A program made the position numbers and the translations under genes. Below, in pieces: positions 7,774 to 16,278 of a DNA stretch of 64,000 nt. Origin of the DNA: Streptomyces rhizosphaerihabitans (lineage in GTDB: Bacteria > Actinomycetota > Actinomycetes > Streptomycetales > Streptomycetaceae). Each line of letters starts with the position of its first letter. The stretch's first letter is position 1. The notes beneath the pieces are model-generated. The model saw only the letters and a program-made list of their open reading frames with translations, had not been told where the DNA came from and searched no databases. The DNA is taken from positions 1-64,000 of the forward strand of contig NZ_JAODTZ010000048.1 of NCBI RefSeq assembly GCF_025399795.1, written 5' to 3'.

Positions 7774-8427
7774 GTGAACAAGGCGCAGCTCGTAGAAGCG
7801 ATTGCCGACAAGGTCGGCGGGCGTCAGCAGGCCGCCGACGCGGTCGACGCGGTACTGGACGCCATCGTCCGTGCGGTTGTCAGCGGAGACCGGGTCTCGG
7901 TCACCGGCTTCGGTTCCTTCGAGAAGGTTGACCGTCCGGCTCGTTACGCCCGCAACCCGCAGACGGGTGAGCGTGTCCGGGTCAAGAAGACCTCTGTGCC
8001 GCGCTTCCGTGCCGGCCAGGGCTTCAAGGACCTGGTGAGCGGCTCGAAGAAGCTCCCGAAGAACGACGTCGCGGTCAAGAAGGCCCCGAAGGGCAGCCTC
8101 TCCGGCGGAGCTTCGGCGACGGTGAAGAAGGCCGCGGCCAAGAAGGCCACCACCGCCAGGAAGGCGGCGGTCGGGAGGGCCGCGGTCGCGAAGAAGGCGG
8201 TCGCGAAGAAGACCACGGCCACCGCGAAGAAGACCGCGGCGAAGAAGACGACGGCGAAGACGACGACGGCGAAGACGGCCGCGGCCAAGAAGACCGCGGC
8301 GAAGACGACCACCGCCAAGAAGGCCGCCGCCAAGAAGGCTCCGGCGAAGAAGGCCACGGCCAAGAAGGCCCCCGCCAAGAAGTCGACGGCTCGCAAGACC
8401 ACCGCCAAGAAGGCCACCGCCCGCTAG
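7774..8427 (+). CDS. hupS: HU-family nucleoid protein with lysine-rich tail
   Basis: A 217-residue protein. Residues 1-91 form a bacterial HU domain (starts MNKAQLVEAIADKVGGRQQA; DNA-arm region with RNPQTGERVRVKKTSVPRF). Residues from about 110 to the end are a histone H1-like tail of AKK/AKKT/AKKA repeats. HupS is the sporulation-associated HU of Streptomyces that compacts spore chromosomes, and the tailed form occurs only in actinobacteria. The GTG start at 7774 has GAAGGGGAA upstream. Tail length varies between strains because the coding repeats are prone to slippage. A 13-bp terminator follows. Confidence 0.96.
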   Translation: MNKAQLVEAIADKVGGRQQAADAVDAVLDAIVRAVVSGDRVSVTGFGSFEKVDRPARYARNPQTGERVRVKKTSVPRFRAGQGFKDLVSGSKKLPKNDVAVKKAPKGSLSGGASATVKKAAAKKATTARKAAVGRAAVAKKAVAKKTTATAKKTAAKKTTAKTTTAKTAAAKKTAAKTTTAKKAAAKKAPAKKATAKKAPAKKSTARKTTAKKATAR

Positions 8428-8456
8428 AAGCCGGGCGCAGGGGTACCTCACGCGCC

Positions 8457-8485
8457 GGGCCGGGCTCCCACCGGGAGCCCGGCCC
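8457..8485. terminator. Terminator between hupS and a convergent gene
   Basis: Perfect 13-bp stem (8457-8469 / 8473-8485) with a 3-base loop ACC. Serves hupS and, in reverse, the convergent small gene at 8515-8718. Confidence 0.8.
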
Positions 8486-8525
8486 GCGGCATGTTCAGAA
8501 CGTCTGCGGCATGTTCAGAACGTCT
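8486..8525. repeat. Exact 20-bp tandem duplication over a stop codon
   Basis: The 20-base unit at 8486-8505 is repeated exactly at 8506-8525. The second copy contains the stop codon and last codons of the minus-strand gene; the first copy reproduces them downstream of the stop. Confidence 0.9.
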
Positions 8526-8718
8526 GCAGCGTGATCAGGGTGATCCGGCGCTCCGCGCCCTCGCCCTCGGTCTCGATCCGCACGCGCTGGCCCGGCCGCA
8601 GCAGCCGCAGCCCGCCGGCGTCGAACGCCGGCCCGTCGAAGGGCACCGGAGTGCCGTCGTCGAGCAGCACCTGTCCGCTGCGGGTCTCGGGGTCGTACGT
8701 GTACGAGGTCGCCTGCAT
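8515..8718 (-). CDS. Small cold-shock-domain-like protein
   Basis: A 67-residue protein of Streptomyces type. The stretch SGQVLLDDGTPVPFDG followed by RPGQRVRIETEG is laid out like the first and last strands of a cold-shock OB fold, but without the aromatic RNP1 core, so nucleic-acid binding is only a suggestion. ATG start at 8718. Its last codons and stop are duplicated by a 20-bp tandem repeat. It is convergent with hupS. Confidence 0.75.
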   Translation of the reverse strand: MQATSYTYDPETRSGQVLLDDGTPVPFDGPAFDAGGLRLLRPGQRVRIETEGEGAERRITLITLQTF

Positions 8719-8930
8719 GGGGGCAGCCTACTGACAGCGCCGCGCGGAGCGCCGCGCGAGGGACGCCCGCCTCGCCCGGCCGCCCGCCTCGCCCGGCCGC
8801 GCGGACCCCGGCTCGGGCCGTAGGGGCTCCGGCTCGGCCCCGTACCGGACTCTCCAGTGGGGCGACGGAACGGGCGGCCGGCGAACCGGTGGGGGAGCGG
8901 CCCGCCGTGGACGAACCGGCCTGCCGCCGC

Positions 8931-9569
8931 CTACTGCCCGGGAATCAGCAACCCCGCCGCCGCGGCGGCCGTGCGGGGCCCCACGCCGAGCGTCAGCGCC
9001 GCCCGCAGGTCGTCCCGGGTGTCCACGTCCTGTCGTACGGAATGCACCGCGTCGAGACGGAGTTCCGCGGCTCCCGAGGCGCGATGGCGGGCCCGGGAAT
9101 CGCCGCCGAAAGCGGGGAGCAATTCCCGGCCCGGAGAAGCGGCCAGGAGGGTGGTGCCGATTGCGGCGGCATCGGCCAGAAAAGCGCGGGGGAATTCACC
9201 GGCGGCGGCCAGCACCCGGGCCAATTCCAGGGGACGCAGAGCGGGCAGATCGGCGTTCAGGGCCGCAACGGCACTTTCGGGATCCCGGGACCGTACGGCC
9301 CTCGCTCCGTGTGTGAGTGCCGCGTTGAGACCCCCTCCCGGCTCGTCCGCGACGATGCGCGCGCCCAGCGCGGACAGTTCCCGCCCGGCCAGCGCGTCCC
9401 CCGTGACGACCGCCACATCCCGGACCGCGGCGCAGGCCAGCGCCGCCGCCACGGTGTCCTGCGCGAACGCGAGCGCGAGGCCGGGGCGCACTACGTCGGA
9501 GGCGGTGTCCGCCAGCCTGCTCTTGGCCCGCGCCAAAGGTTTGAGGGGTACGACCAAGGTCCACCGCAC
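8931..9569 (-). CDS. cofC: 2-phospho-L-lactate / phosphoenolpyruvate guanylyltransferase
   Basis: CofC/FbiD activates phospholactate or PEP with GTP to make the side-chain donor for coenzyme F420. The fold is a short nucleotidyltransferase with the N-terminal signature VVPLKPLARAKSRLAD and the NADLPALRPLEL acidic motif near the middle. I chose GTG 9569, which has GGAG five bases upstream. An in-frame GTG at 9593 would add 8 residues but has a poor ribosome site. It is divergent from the acyltransferase gene at 9714. F420 is presumably used by luciferase-like enzymes such as the one at 48873-49841. Confidence 0.93.
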   Translation of the reverse strand: MRWTLVVPLKPLARAKSRLADTASDVVRPGLALAFAQDTVAAALACAAVRDVAVVTGDALAGRELSALGARIVADEPGGGLNAALTHGARAVRSRDPESAVAALNADLPALRPLELARVLAAAGEFPRAFLADAAAIGTTLLAASPGRELLPAFGGDSRARHRASGAAELRLDAVHSVRQDVDTRDDLRAALTLGVGPRTAAAAAGLLIPGQ

Positions 9570-9713
9570 GAGCGCTCCACCCTCTCCAGTCACGCCCTAT
9601 TGTGACCCGGTCACACTGGCGGTCCGGGCGCCGGGGCGTACGGTGTTCTCGACAGACAGGCGGCCTGGAGCGACACTTGTGCGGCCCCCCAGGCTCTAGA
9701 GGAAGGTGTCCGC

Positions 9714-10484
9714 GTGCCCCGCCGCAGAATCGGCTTCTGGTACCGCTTCGCAGCGGTTCTCTGCAAACCGCCGCTGGTGGTTCTGATCAAGCGGGACTGG
9801 CGAGGAATGGAGAACATTCCGGCCGAGGGCGGATTTATCACCGCGGTGAACCACAATTCCCACGTGGACCCGTTCGCGTATGCGCACTACCAGTACAACA
9901 CCGGGCGTGTTCCGCGCTTCCTGGCGAAGGCCGGGCTTTTCAAGAACGGATTCGTCGGTGCCGCGATGCGCGGCACCGGACAGATTCCCGTCTACCGCGA
10001 GAGCACCGACGCGCTGAGTGCCTTCCGGGCCGCGATCGACGCCGTGGAACGCGGTGAGTGCGTGGCGTTCTACCCCGAGGGCACGCTCACCCGTGACCCC
10101 GACGGCTGGCCGATGACCGGCAAGACCGGTGCGGCCAGAGTCGCCCTGCAGACCAAGTGCCCGGTGATTCCGGTCGCCCAGTGGGGCGCCAACGAACTGC
10201 TGCCTCCGTATGCCAAGAAGCCCAACGTCCTTCCGCGCAAGACCCACCACGTGCTCGCGGGCCCGCCGGTGGACCTGTCGCACTTCTACGACAGGGAGAT
10301 GAACCCGGACCTCCTGAAGGAGGTCACGGAGGTCATCATGGCCGCCGTCACCGCGCAGCTGGAGCTGATCCGCGGCGAGAAGGCGCCCGAGAACGTGTAC
10401 GACCCGCGCGAGGTGCGTATCGCGCAGCGCCGCAAGGCCGTGACCAAGGGAAAAGCACAGCAGGAAGAAGGGCAGGGCACGTGA
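9714..10484 (+). CDS. 1-acyl-sn-glycerol-3-phosphate acyltransferase (PlsC-like)
   Basis: A membrane-associated lysophospholipid acyltransferase of 256 residues. The catalytic HX4D box is His47-Asp52 (NHNSHVD) and the acceptor motif FYPEGT is at 119-124. GTG start with GAGGAAG upstream. The final codons overlap the GTG of gpsA, so phospholipid acylation and glycerol-3-phosphate supply are coupled in one transcript. Several paralogues normally exist in Streptomyces, so I do not name it plsC firmly. The C-terminal tail from residue 225 is basic and not conserved. Confidence 0.92.
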   Translation: MPRRRIGFWYRFAAVLCKPPLVVLIKRDWRGMENIPAEGGFITAVNHNSHVDPFAYAHYQYNTGRVPRFLAKAGLFKNGFVGAAMRGTGQIPVYRESTDALSAFRAAIDAVERGECVAFYPEGTLTRDPDGWPMTGKTGAARVALQTKCPVIPVAQWGANELLPPYAKKPNVLPRKTHHVLAGPPVDLSHFYDREMNPDLLKEVTEVIMAAVTAQLELIRGEKAPENVYDPREVRIAQRRKAVTKGKAQQEEGQGT

Positions 10485-11491
10485 GCAAGCCGGTCAGGGC
10501 GGCCGTCTTCGGGACCGGATCGTGGGGTACGGCCTTCGGCATGGTGCTCGCCGACGCGGGGTGCGACGTCACCCTGTGGGCGCGCCGTCCCGAACTCGCC
10601 GACGCGGTCAACTCCACGCGGATGAACCCGGACTACCTCCCGGGGATCGAACTCCCCGAGAACCTGCGGGCCACCTCCGACCCGGCCGAGGCCGCGCGCG
10701 ACGCCGACTTCACCGTGCTCGCCGTGCCCTCCCAGACGCTGCGCGGGAACCTCGCGGAATGGGTGCCGCTGCTCGCCCCGGACACCGTGCTCGTCTCGCT
10801 GATGAAGGGCGTCGAACTCGGCACCGTGAAGCGGATGAGCGAGGTCATCGAGGAGGTCGCCAAGGTCTCCGCGGACCGCGTCGCCGTGGTCACCGGCCCC
10901 AACCTCGCCAAGGAGATCGCCCAGCGGATGCCCGCGGCCGCGGTCGTCGCCTGCCGGGACGAGGCCGTGGGCCGGCGCATCCAGGCCGCCTGCCACACGC
11001 CGTACTTCCGTCCGTACACGAACACCGACGTGGTGGGCTGCGAACTCGGCGGTGCCGTCAAGAATGTGATCGGTCTCGCCGTGGGCATCGCCGACGGCAT
11101 GGGCCTGGGCGACAACGCCAAGGGCTCGCTGATCACCCGCGGCCTGGCCGAGACCACCCGGCTCGGACTCGTCATGGGCGCGGACCCGATGACGTTCTCG
11201 GGCCTCGCGGGCCTCGGCGACCTCGCCGCGACCTGCTCCTCGCCGCTCTCCCGCAACCACACCTTCGGCATCAACCTCGGCAGGGGCATGACCCTCCAGG
11301 AGACCATCGCGGTCACCCGGCAGACCGCCGAGGGCGTCAAGTCCTGTGAGTCCGTGCTGGATCTGGCCCGCAGGCACGGCGTCGACATGCCGATCACGGA
11401 GACCGTCGTCAGCATCGTCCACGAGGGCAAGCCCCCGGTGGTCGCCCTCAAGGAGCTGATGTCGCGCAGCGCGAAGCCCGAGCGCCGCTGA
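10481..11491 (+). CDS. gpsA: Glycerol-3-phosphate dehydrogenase [NAD(P)+]
   Basis: Reduces dihydroxyacetone phosphate to sn-glycerol-3-phosphate for phospholipid synthesis. 336 residues. Rossmann motif FGTGSWGTAFG at 10-20, and catalytic Lys194 in GAVKNVIGLAVG. The GTG start overlaps the TGA of the acyltransferase gene (GTGA). An upstream in-frame extension to 10157 is only the antisense-like shadow of that gene. The assignment is certain. Confidence 0.98.
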   Translation: MSKPVRAAVFGTGSWGTAFGMVLADAGCDVTLWARRPELADAVNSTRMNPDYLPGIELPENLRATSDPAEAARDADFTVLAVPSQTLRGNLAEWVPLLAPDTVLVSLMKGVELGTVKRMSEVIEEVAKVSADRVAVVTGPNLAKEIAQRMPAAAVVACRDEAVGRRIQAACHTPYFRPYTNTDVVGCELGGAVKNVIGLAVGIADGMGLGDNAKGSLITRGLAETTRLGLVMGADPMTFSGLAGLGDLAATCSSPLSRNHTFGINLGRGMTLQETIAVTRQTAEGVKSCESVLDLARRHGVDMPITETVVSIVHEGKPPVVALKELMSRSAKPERR

Positions 11492-11569
11492 ACCGGCTCC
11501 GCCGAACGGCCAGGTGGGCGACGCTCCGCAACGGTGGGAACGACGCTGAGCAACGGCCGCCGTGGGGCG

Positions 11570-11599
11570 CTGACTCGCCGCCGTACCACCGGGTACTCT
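11570..11599 (+). promoter_or_regulatory. Promoter of the D-Ala-D-Ala ligase gene
   Basis: CTGACT (11570-11575), 18-base spacer, TACTCT (11594-11599). The start codon lies 9 bases after the -10 box and no Shine-Dalgarno is present, so the mRNA is probably leaderless. Confidence 0.45.
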
Positions 11600-11608
11600 C
11601 AACCCGAT

Positions 11609-12766
11609 ATGAGCACCGAGAACCTCTCCCAGAACCCTGAGCAGCCGCCTCGCAAGCCGCGCGTGGCCGTCGTCTTCGGCGGCCGCAGCTCCGAACACGG
11701 GATCTCCGTGGTCACGGCCGGCGCCGTCCTCAGCGCCATCGACCGTACGAAGTACGACGTACTGCCGATCGGCATCACCCAGGACGGCCGTTGGGCGCTC
11801 ACCGCGGACGAGCCGGAACGCATGGCGATCATCGACCGCAAGCAGCCCAGCGTCGAGCAGCTCGCCGAGTCCAGCGAGGGCGGCGTGGTGCTCCCCGTCG
11901 ACCCGGCCAACCGCGAGGTCGTCTACAGCGAACCCGGTTCGGTCCCCAAGGCGCTCGGCGAGGTCGACGTCGTCTTCCCGATGCTGCACGGCCCGTACGG
12001 CGAGGACGGCACCCTCCAGGGCCTCCTGGAACTGTCCGGCGTCCCCTACGTCGGCTCGGGCGTGCTCGCCTCGGCCGTCGGCCAGGACAAGGACTACATG
12101 AAGCGGGTGTTCACCTCGTTCGGCCTGAAGGTGGGCCCGTACGTCGTGATCCGGCCGCGTGAGTGGCAGCAGGACGAGTCCGCCGCCCGCAAGAAGATCG
12201 TCGACTTCGCAGGTGAGCACGGCTGGCCGCTCTTCGTGAAGCCCGCGCGCGCGGGTTCCTCGTTCGGCATCACCAAGGTCGACGACCTCTCGGGCCTCGA
12301 CGAGGCCATCGAGGAGGCCCAGCGCCACGACCCGAAGATCATCGTGGAGGCGCTGCTGCGCGGCCGCGAGATCGAGTGCGGGGTGCTGGAGTTCGAGGAC
12401 GGGCCGCGCGCCTCGGTCCCCGCGGAGATCCCGCCCGTGCAGTCGCACGCCTTCTACGACTTCGAGGCCAAGTACATCGACGCGGCCGACGGGATCGTGC
12501 CCGCGCCGCTCACCGGGGAGCAGACCGCCGAGGTCCGCCGCCTGGCCGTCGAGGCCTTCGAAGCGGCCTCCTGCGAGGGCCTGGTCCGCGCGGACTTCTT
12601 CCTCACCGAGGACGGCGAGTTCGTGATCAACGAGATCAACACGATGCCGGGCTTCACGCCGATCTCCATGTACCCGCGGATGTGGCGGGAGACGGGCATC
12701 GGCTACCCGGAGCTCGTCGACCGCCTGATCCAGGCGGCACTGCGGCGGTCCACCGGGCTGCGCTGA
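11609..12766 (+). CDS. ddlA: D-alanine--D-alanine ligase
   Basis: ATP-grasp enzyme joining two D-alanines for peptidoglycan precursors, 385 residues. It begins the fold with RVAVVFGGRSSEHGISVVTA, has the PVLHGPYGEDGT-like FPMLHGPYGEDGT segment, and ends with the metal-binding EFVINEINTMPGFTPISMYP. The ATG at 11609 follows a TACTCT hexamer by 9 bases without a ribosome site (likely leaderless). Nothing indicates the D-Ala-D-Lac specificity of resistance clusters, and no vanHAX neighbours are present. Convergent with the DUF3515 gene. Confidence 0.97.
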   Translation: MSTENLSQNPEQPPRKPRVAVVFGGRSSEHGISVVTAGAVLSAIDRTKYDVLPIGITQDGRWALTADEPERMAIIDRKQPSVEQLAESSEGGVVLPVDPANREVVYSEPGSVPKALGEVDVVFPMLHGPYGEDGTLQGLLELSGVPYVGSGVLASAVGQDKDYMKRVFTSFGLKVGPYVVIRPREWQQDESAARKKIVDFAGEHGWPLFVKPARAGSSFGITKVDDLSGLDEAIEEAQRHDPKIIVEALLRGREIECGVLEFEDGPRASVPAEIPPVQSHAFYDFEAKYIDAADGIVPAPLTGEQTAEVRRLAVEAFEAASCEGLVRADFFLTEDGEFVINEINTMPGFTPISMYPRMWRETGIGYPELVDRLIQAALRRSTGLR

Positions 12767-12786
12767 GCATCCCCGGGACCACGGTG

Positions 12787-13296
12787 TCAGTCGGCGATCC
12801 CCTTGGGGATCGCCTTCTTGACGGAGGCGGCCAGGTCGACGAGCACACCGGAGACATCGACGCTCCCGTCCACCGTGACCTGGACGTACGCCAGACGCGA
12901 AGCGGTGGTGAGGCGGGTCGTCCCGTCGTCCTGCTTCTCCATCAGCCAGTCGACGCCGTCCACGCCGCCGCCGACCGCCTTCGGGTCGTCGCCCGTCGCC
13001 ACCTTCGGGTCGACCATCTTCGGAGGCCGTTCGACACCGCAGCGCAGTATGATCGCCGGGCTTCCCCAGCCCGCGGTCAGCGCGGACCGGGGCTCCGGGT
13101 CCTCACGGCCCCGGCCGTCCACTGTCCGCGGCAGCACCTTGTCCAGGTTCTGGCACAGCTCGGTGACCTTCGTGTCCGGGCTCGGAACCGCGACGGACGT
13201 GCTGTCGTCTGCTGAGGAGCAGCCCGCGATCGCGATCAGCGTTGCGAGAGCGGGCAGCCCGAGCAGAGCGGTGTGCCGGTGACGGAAGAAGTTCAC
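12787..13296 (-). CDS. DUF3515 lipoprotein
   Basis: A 169-residue exported lipoprotein. It has a basic N-terminus, a hydrophobic segment and the lipobox IAGC, with Cys near residue 26. The mature part matches the actinobacterial DUF3515 pattern, including two further cysteines (ELCQNLDKVLP and ILRCGVERP) that could form a disulfide. Function unknown; the gene commonly sits between ddlA and thiL in actinobacteria. GTG start. It runs in the same direction as, and just downstream of, the Lrp-type gene (spacing 20 bases). Confidence 0.88.
   Translation of the reverse strand: MNFFRHRHTALLGLPALATLIAIAGCSSADDSTSVAVPSPDTKVTELCQNLDKVLPRTVDGRGREDPEPRSALTAGWGSPAIILRCGVERPPKMVDPKVATGDDPKAVGGGVDGVDWLMEKQDDGTTRLTTASRLAYVQVTVDGSVDVSGVLVDLAASVKKAIPKGIAD
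12793..12814. terminator. Hairpin shared by ddlA and the end of the DUF3515 gene
   Basis: Arms GGCGATCCCC (12793-12802) and GGGGATCGCC (12805-12814) are perfect. They encode the last residues (AIPKGIAD) of the minus-strand gene, so coding and termination signals are superimposed. Confidence 0.45.
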
Positions 13297-13316
13297 CGGC
13301 CAAGGGTAGACGGGGG

Positions 13317-13550
13317 CTACAGGTGCACGACCGGGCAGGTCAGGGTGCGGGTGATGCCGTCCACTTGCTGGACCTTGGCGACCACCATGCGACCGAGGTC
13401 GTCGACGGTGTCCGCCTGGGCGCGCACGATCACGTCGTACGGTCCTGTCACGTCCTCGGCCTGGATCACCCCCGGGATCTTGCTGATCGTCTCGGCGACG
13501 GTCGACGCTTTGCCGACCTCCGTCTGGATCAGGATGTACGCCTGTACCAC
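13317..13550 (-). CDS. Lrp/AsnC-type ligand-binding (RAM) domain protein
   Basis: A 77-residue stand-alone RAM domain (VVQAYILIQTEVGKASTVAE ... GPYDVIVRAQADTVDDLGRM) with no DNA-binding helix-turn-helix. Such proteins bind amino acids and may modulate full-length Lrp regulators. The GTG at 13550 has an ideal GGAGG site 5 bases upstream; a longer frame to 13622 is not needed. Divergent from thiL, sharing a 206-base gap that contains a 15-bp palindrome. Confidence 0.9.
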   Translation of the reverse strand: MVQAYILIQTEVGKASTVAETISKIPGVIQAEDVTGPYDVIVRAQADTVDDLGRMVVAKVQQVDGITRTLTCPVVHL

Positions 13551-13674
13551 GGAACCTCCAGGGCGGCCACGAGGATCATGTGGGGAAAAGGAACGCCACG
13601 GTATCGCGTTGCCGCGCGCCACGGGGAGACCCGCGGTGACTGGGGCTCGCGCGCCGGGGTGGAGGGACTGCGCA

Positions 13675-13689
13675 AGTTGACGGTCAACT
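13675..13689. promoter_or_regulatory. Palindrome upstream of thiL
   Basis: AGTTGAC-G-GTCAACT, perfectly symmetric. The core TTGACGGTCAA is the exact reverse complement of the site at 42082-42092 upstream of the small coiled-coil gene before smc. It may be an operator, or a -35 element embedded in one. Confidence 0.4.
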
Positions 13690-13756
13690 CGACCGTACCG
13701 AGTACTCAGACGGCTCGCGACCGGGCACGAGCAGCGACAGAGGGAGCACGACGATC

Positions 13757-14722
13757 ATGAAGGGCACCGTGGGCGAGTTGGGGGAGTTCGGGCTCATCCG
13801 AGAGCTCACCTCGCGTCTCACCACCACCCCGGCGGTCCGGGTCGGCCCCGGCGACGACGCCGCGGTGGTGGCAGCGCCGGACCGCAGGGTCGTGGCGAGC
13901 ACCGACATCCTCCTCGAAGGACGGCACTTCCGCCGCGACTGGTCCACCGCGTACGACGTCGGCCGCAAGGCGGCCGCGCAGAACCTCGCGGACATCGCCG
14001 CGATGGGCGCCGTACCGACCGCGCTGCTGCTCGGCCTGGTCGTGCCCGCCGAGCTTCCGGCCACCTGGCCCTCGGAGCTGATGGACGGGCTGCGCGACGA
14101 GTGCCAGGTCGCGGGCGCGGCCGTGGTCGGCGGGGATGTCGTACGGGGCGAGACCATCACCATCGCGATCACTGCGCTCGGCGATCTGCGCAACCACGAG
14201 CCGGTCACCCGGGCCGGCGCGCAGCCCGGTGACGTCGTCGCAGTGACCGGCTGGCTGGGCTGGTCCGCGGCGGGGTTCGCGGTGCTCTCGCGGGGATTCC
14301 GCTCGCCGCGTGCCTTCGTCGAGGCCCACCGCCGGCCCGAGCCGCCGTACCACGCGGGTCCGGCCGCCGCAGGGCTCGGCGCGACCTCGATGACGGACGT
14401 CAGCGACGGCCTGATCGCCGACCTCGGGCACATCGCCGAGGCGAGCAAGGTGCGCATCGACGTGCGCTCCGGGGACATCGACATCCCCTCCCAGATGAAC
14501 GACATCGGTCAGGCCGTCGGCGTCGACCCCATCCAGTGGGTGCTCACCGGGGGCGAGGACCACGCGATCGTCGCGACGTTCCCGCCGGACGTGAAACTGC
14601 CCGCACGCTGGAAGGTGATCGGCGAGGTCCTCAACCCGTCGGCCCTGCCGCAGGTGACCGTGGACGGCGCCCCCTGGACGAAGAAGGGCGGCTGGGACCA
14701 CTTCGGGGACATCGAGTCCTGA
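13757..14722 (+). CDS. thiL: Thiamine-monophosphate kinase
   Basis: Phosphorylates thiamine monophosphate to the pyrophosphate cofactor. A 321-residue AIR-synthase/PurM-fold protein with the N-terminal GELGEFGLI, the metal and ATP motif VGPGDDAAVV, the STDILLEGRHF strand and the DVSDGLIADLGHIA motif. The ATG at 13757 is preceded by GAGGGAGCACGACG. From memory, thiL is followed by a related metabolic gene and rpmB in other Streptomyces; here about 4.6 kb of accessory genes intervene. Confidence 0.97.
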   Translation: MKGTVGELGEFGLIRELTSRLTTTPAVRVGPGDDAAVVAAPDRRVVASTDILLEGRHFRRDWSTAYDVGRKAAAQNLADIAAMGAVPTALLLGLVVPAELPATWPSELMDGLRDECQVAGAAVVGGDVVRGETITIAITALGDLRNHEPVTRAGAQPGDVVAVTGWLGWSAAGFAVLSRGFRSPRAFVEAHRRPEPPYHAGPAAAGLGATSMTDVSDGLIADLGHIAEASKVRIDVRSGDIDIPSQMNDIGQAVGVDPIQWVLTGGEDHAIVATFPPDVKLPARWKVIGEVLNPSALPQVTVDGAPWTKKGGWDHFGDIES

Positions 14723-14908
14723 GGCCACGGCGCAGGGGCGCGCCTCCGGCGTCCGACACGCCGTCCGGGGAATGGACTTCGGGGTCCGGGGAGTGAAATG
14801 ACGCCGTCCGTCGGCACGGTGGACCGGGCATGGTGGAACTGTCCCGGGCCGTGGCCGAGTTGTCCGTGTCCCGGTGCCCGCGCGCGGGGGACCGGCGTGC
14901 ACAGGGAC

Positions 14909-15032
14909 AGGCCCGCGGTTCACGGGCGCGGAAGGTCCCGCGGTTCACGGGCGCGGATGGCTCCGTGGCTTACGGACGCGGATGATCCCTCGGCTCACGG
15001 CCGCGGATGCCCCTGTGACTCACGGCCGCGGA
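14909..15032. repeat. Degenerate 25-bp tandem repeat, five copies
   Basis: Copies at 14909-14932 (24 bp), 14933-14957, 14958-14982, 14983-15007 and 15008-15032, each ending in ACGGnCGCGGA or GGGCGCGGA; part of a sixth follows. The last copies contain the stop and final codons of the monooxygenase gene. The rest of the 297-base gap after thiL shows no gene. Confidence 0.85.
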
Positions 15033-16243
15033 TAGTCCCGCAGCTCGATGCCGGTCGCGGCCTTCTCGGTGAGTCTTCTGAAGAAGCCCGCGAGCGGCCG
15101 TGAGCTCAGGAGCCGGTACATGAGGTCACGGCCGCGGATCCTGCGCTCGGTGGCCGGCGCGAAGAACGGGCCCGCGTTCCCGGAGATCTTCTGGCAGCCC
15201 TTGGCGAAGTCCCGGATCCGGTTCTCGTACTCGGCGAACGCGGTGCGGTGGTCGCCGCCCGCCAGAGCCAGTTCACCGGCCAGGACGTACGCCGCCACGA
15301 TCGCGACGCCGGTTCCCATGCCTCCCATGGTGGCGCCGTACCCGGCGTCCCCGAGGAGCGCCACCCGCCCCTGGGTGAGCCGGTCGACATGGATCTGGGC
15401 GATGGCGTCGAAGTACAGGTCGTCGGCCCCCTCCAGGGCCTTCAGGACACGCGGGGCCTCCCAGCTCATCCCGGCGAACCGCTCGGCCAGGATCCGCTTC
15501 TGCGCGGCCATGTCACGCCGGTCGAACTCCAGCCTCTTCGACCGGAAGACGAGCAGCGCGCCCGAACGGTCCGGTTCGCCGTCGTAGTTGCCGATGGCGA
15601 CCGCCCGGCCCGGCTCGCTGTAGAGCCGGCCGACGCGGTCCAGGCCCAGGTGGTTCGGGATGCTGAAGGCCGCCACGTAGTGGTCCAGGAAGCGCAGGTG
15701 GCGGGATTCGTCGCCGAACACCAGACGGCGGGTGAGGGAGTGCAGTCCGTCGGCGCCCACGACGAGGTCGAAACGGCGGGGCGCGCCGCGTTCGAAGGTC
15801 ACGTCGACGCCGTCGGGGGACTCGCCGAGCGTGGCGATCGAGTCGCCGAAGACGTACTCGACCCGGTCCGAGGTGCGTTCGTACATGATCCGGGCCAGGT
15901 CGCCGCGGAGGATCTCCACGTCGCCGCTCATCATCTCGGCCGGCAGCTCGACCCGCGGGGTGCCGTCGGCGTCGACGACGGTCTGCGGGCCCATGTGGGT
16001 CTGCCGGGCGTGGATCTCGTCCCAGATGCCCATCGAGGTCAGCACGGTCCGGTGCACCTGGCCCCGGAAGTCGACCGGGAACCCGCCCTCACGCAGATCG
16101 GGCGCCTTCTCGACGACGGTGACACGGGCGCCGTACCGCGCCAGGCCGAGGGCGAGTGTGGGCCCGGCGACGCCGGCGCCCGAGATGAGGACGTCGAGGT
16201 GGGCGAGCCTGCCGGTGCGGTTCTCTGTCGGGTTCTTCGTCAT
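15020..16243 (-). CDS. FAD-dependent monooxygenase
   Basis: A 407-residue class A flavoprotein hydroxylase. N-terminal FAD fingerprint LISGAGVAGPTLALGLARYG, the DLVVGADGLHS motif in the middle, and the second FAD motif GRVALLGDAGYGATMGGMG. Close in layout to TetX/rifampicin-type and polyketide-tailoring oxygenases, so the substrate is likely an aromatic or polyketide compound, perhaps a drug. The upstream same-strand neighbour is an AfsR-like regulator 35 bases away, which probably shares its transcript. Its stop lies inside a tandem repeat, so the extreme C-terminus may vary between strains. Confidence 0.9.
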   Translation of the reverse strand: MTKNPTENRTGRLAHLDVLISGAGVAGPTLALGLARYGARVTVVEKAPDLREGGFPVDFRGQVHRTVLTSMGIWDEIHARQTHMGPQTVVDADGTPRVELPAEMMSGDVEILRGDLARIMYERTSDRVEYVFGDSIATLGESPDGVDVTFERGAPRRFDLVVGADGLHSLTRRLVFGDESRHLRFLDHYVAAFSIPNHLGLDRVGRLYSEPGRAVAIGNYDGEPDRSGALLVFRSKRLEFDRRDMAAQKRILAERFAGMSWEAPRVLKALEGADDLYFDAIAQIHVDRLTQGRVALLGDAGYGATMGGMGTGVAIVAAYVLAGELALAGGDHRTAFAEYENRIRDFAKGCQKISGNAGPFFAPATERRIRGRDLMYRLLSSRPLAGFFRRLTEKAATGIELRDYPRP

Positions 16244-16278
16244 GGCCGGAACCTTCGCCGCCGTCGCTGACCGTGCTC

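Noticed and set aside
11609..12766. Glycopeptide-resistance type D-Ala-D-Lac ligase
   Set aside because: No vanH or vanX neighbours. The gene sits in the normal gpsA-ddl-thiL context.
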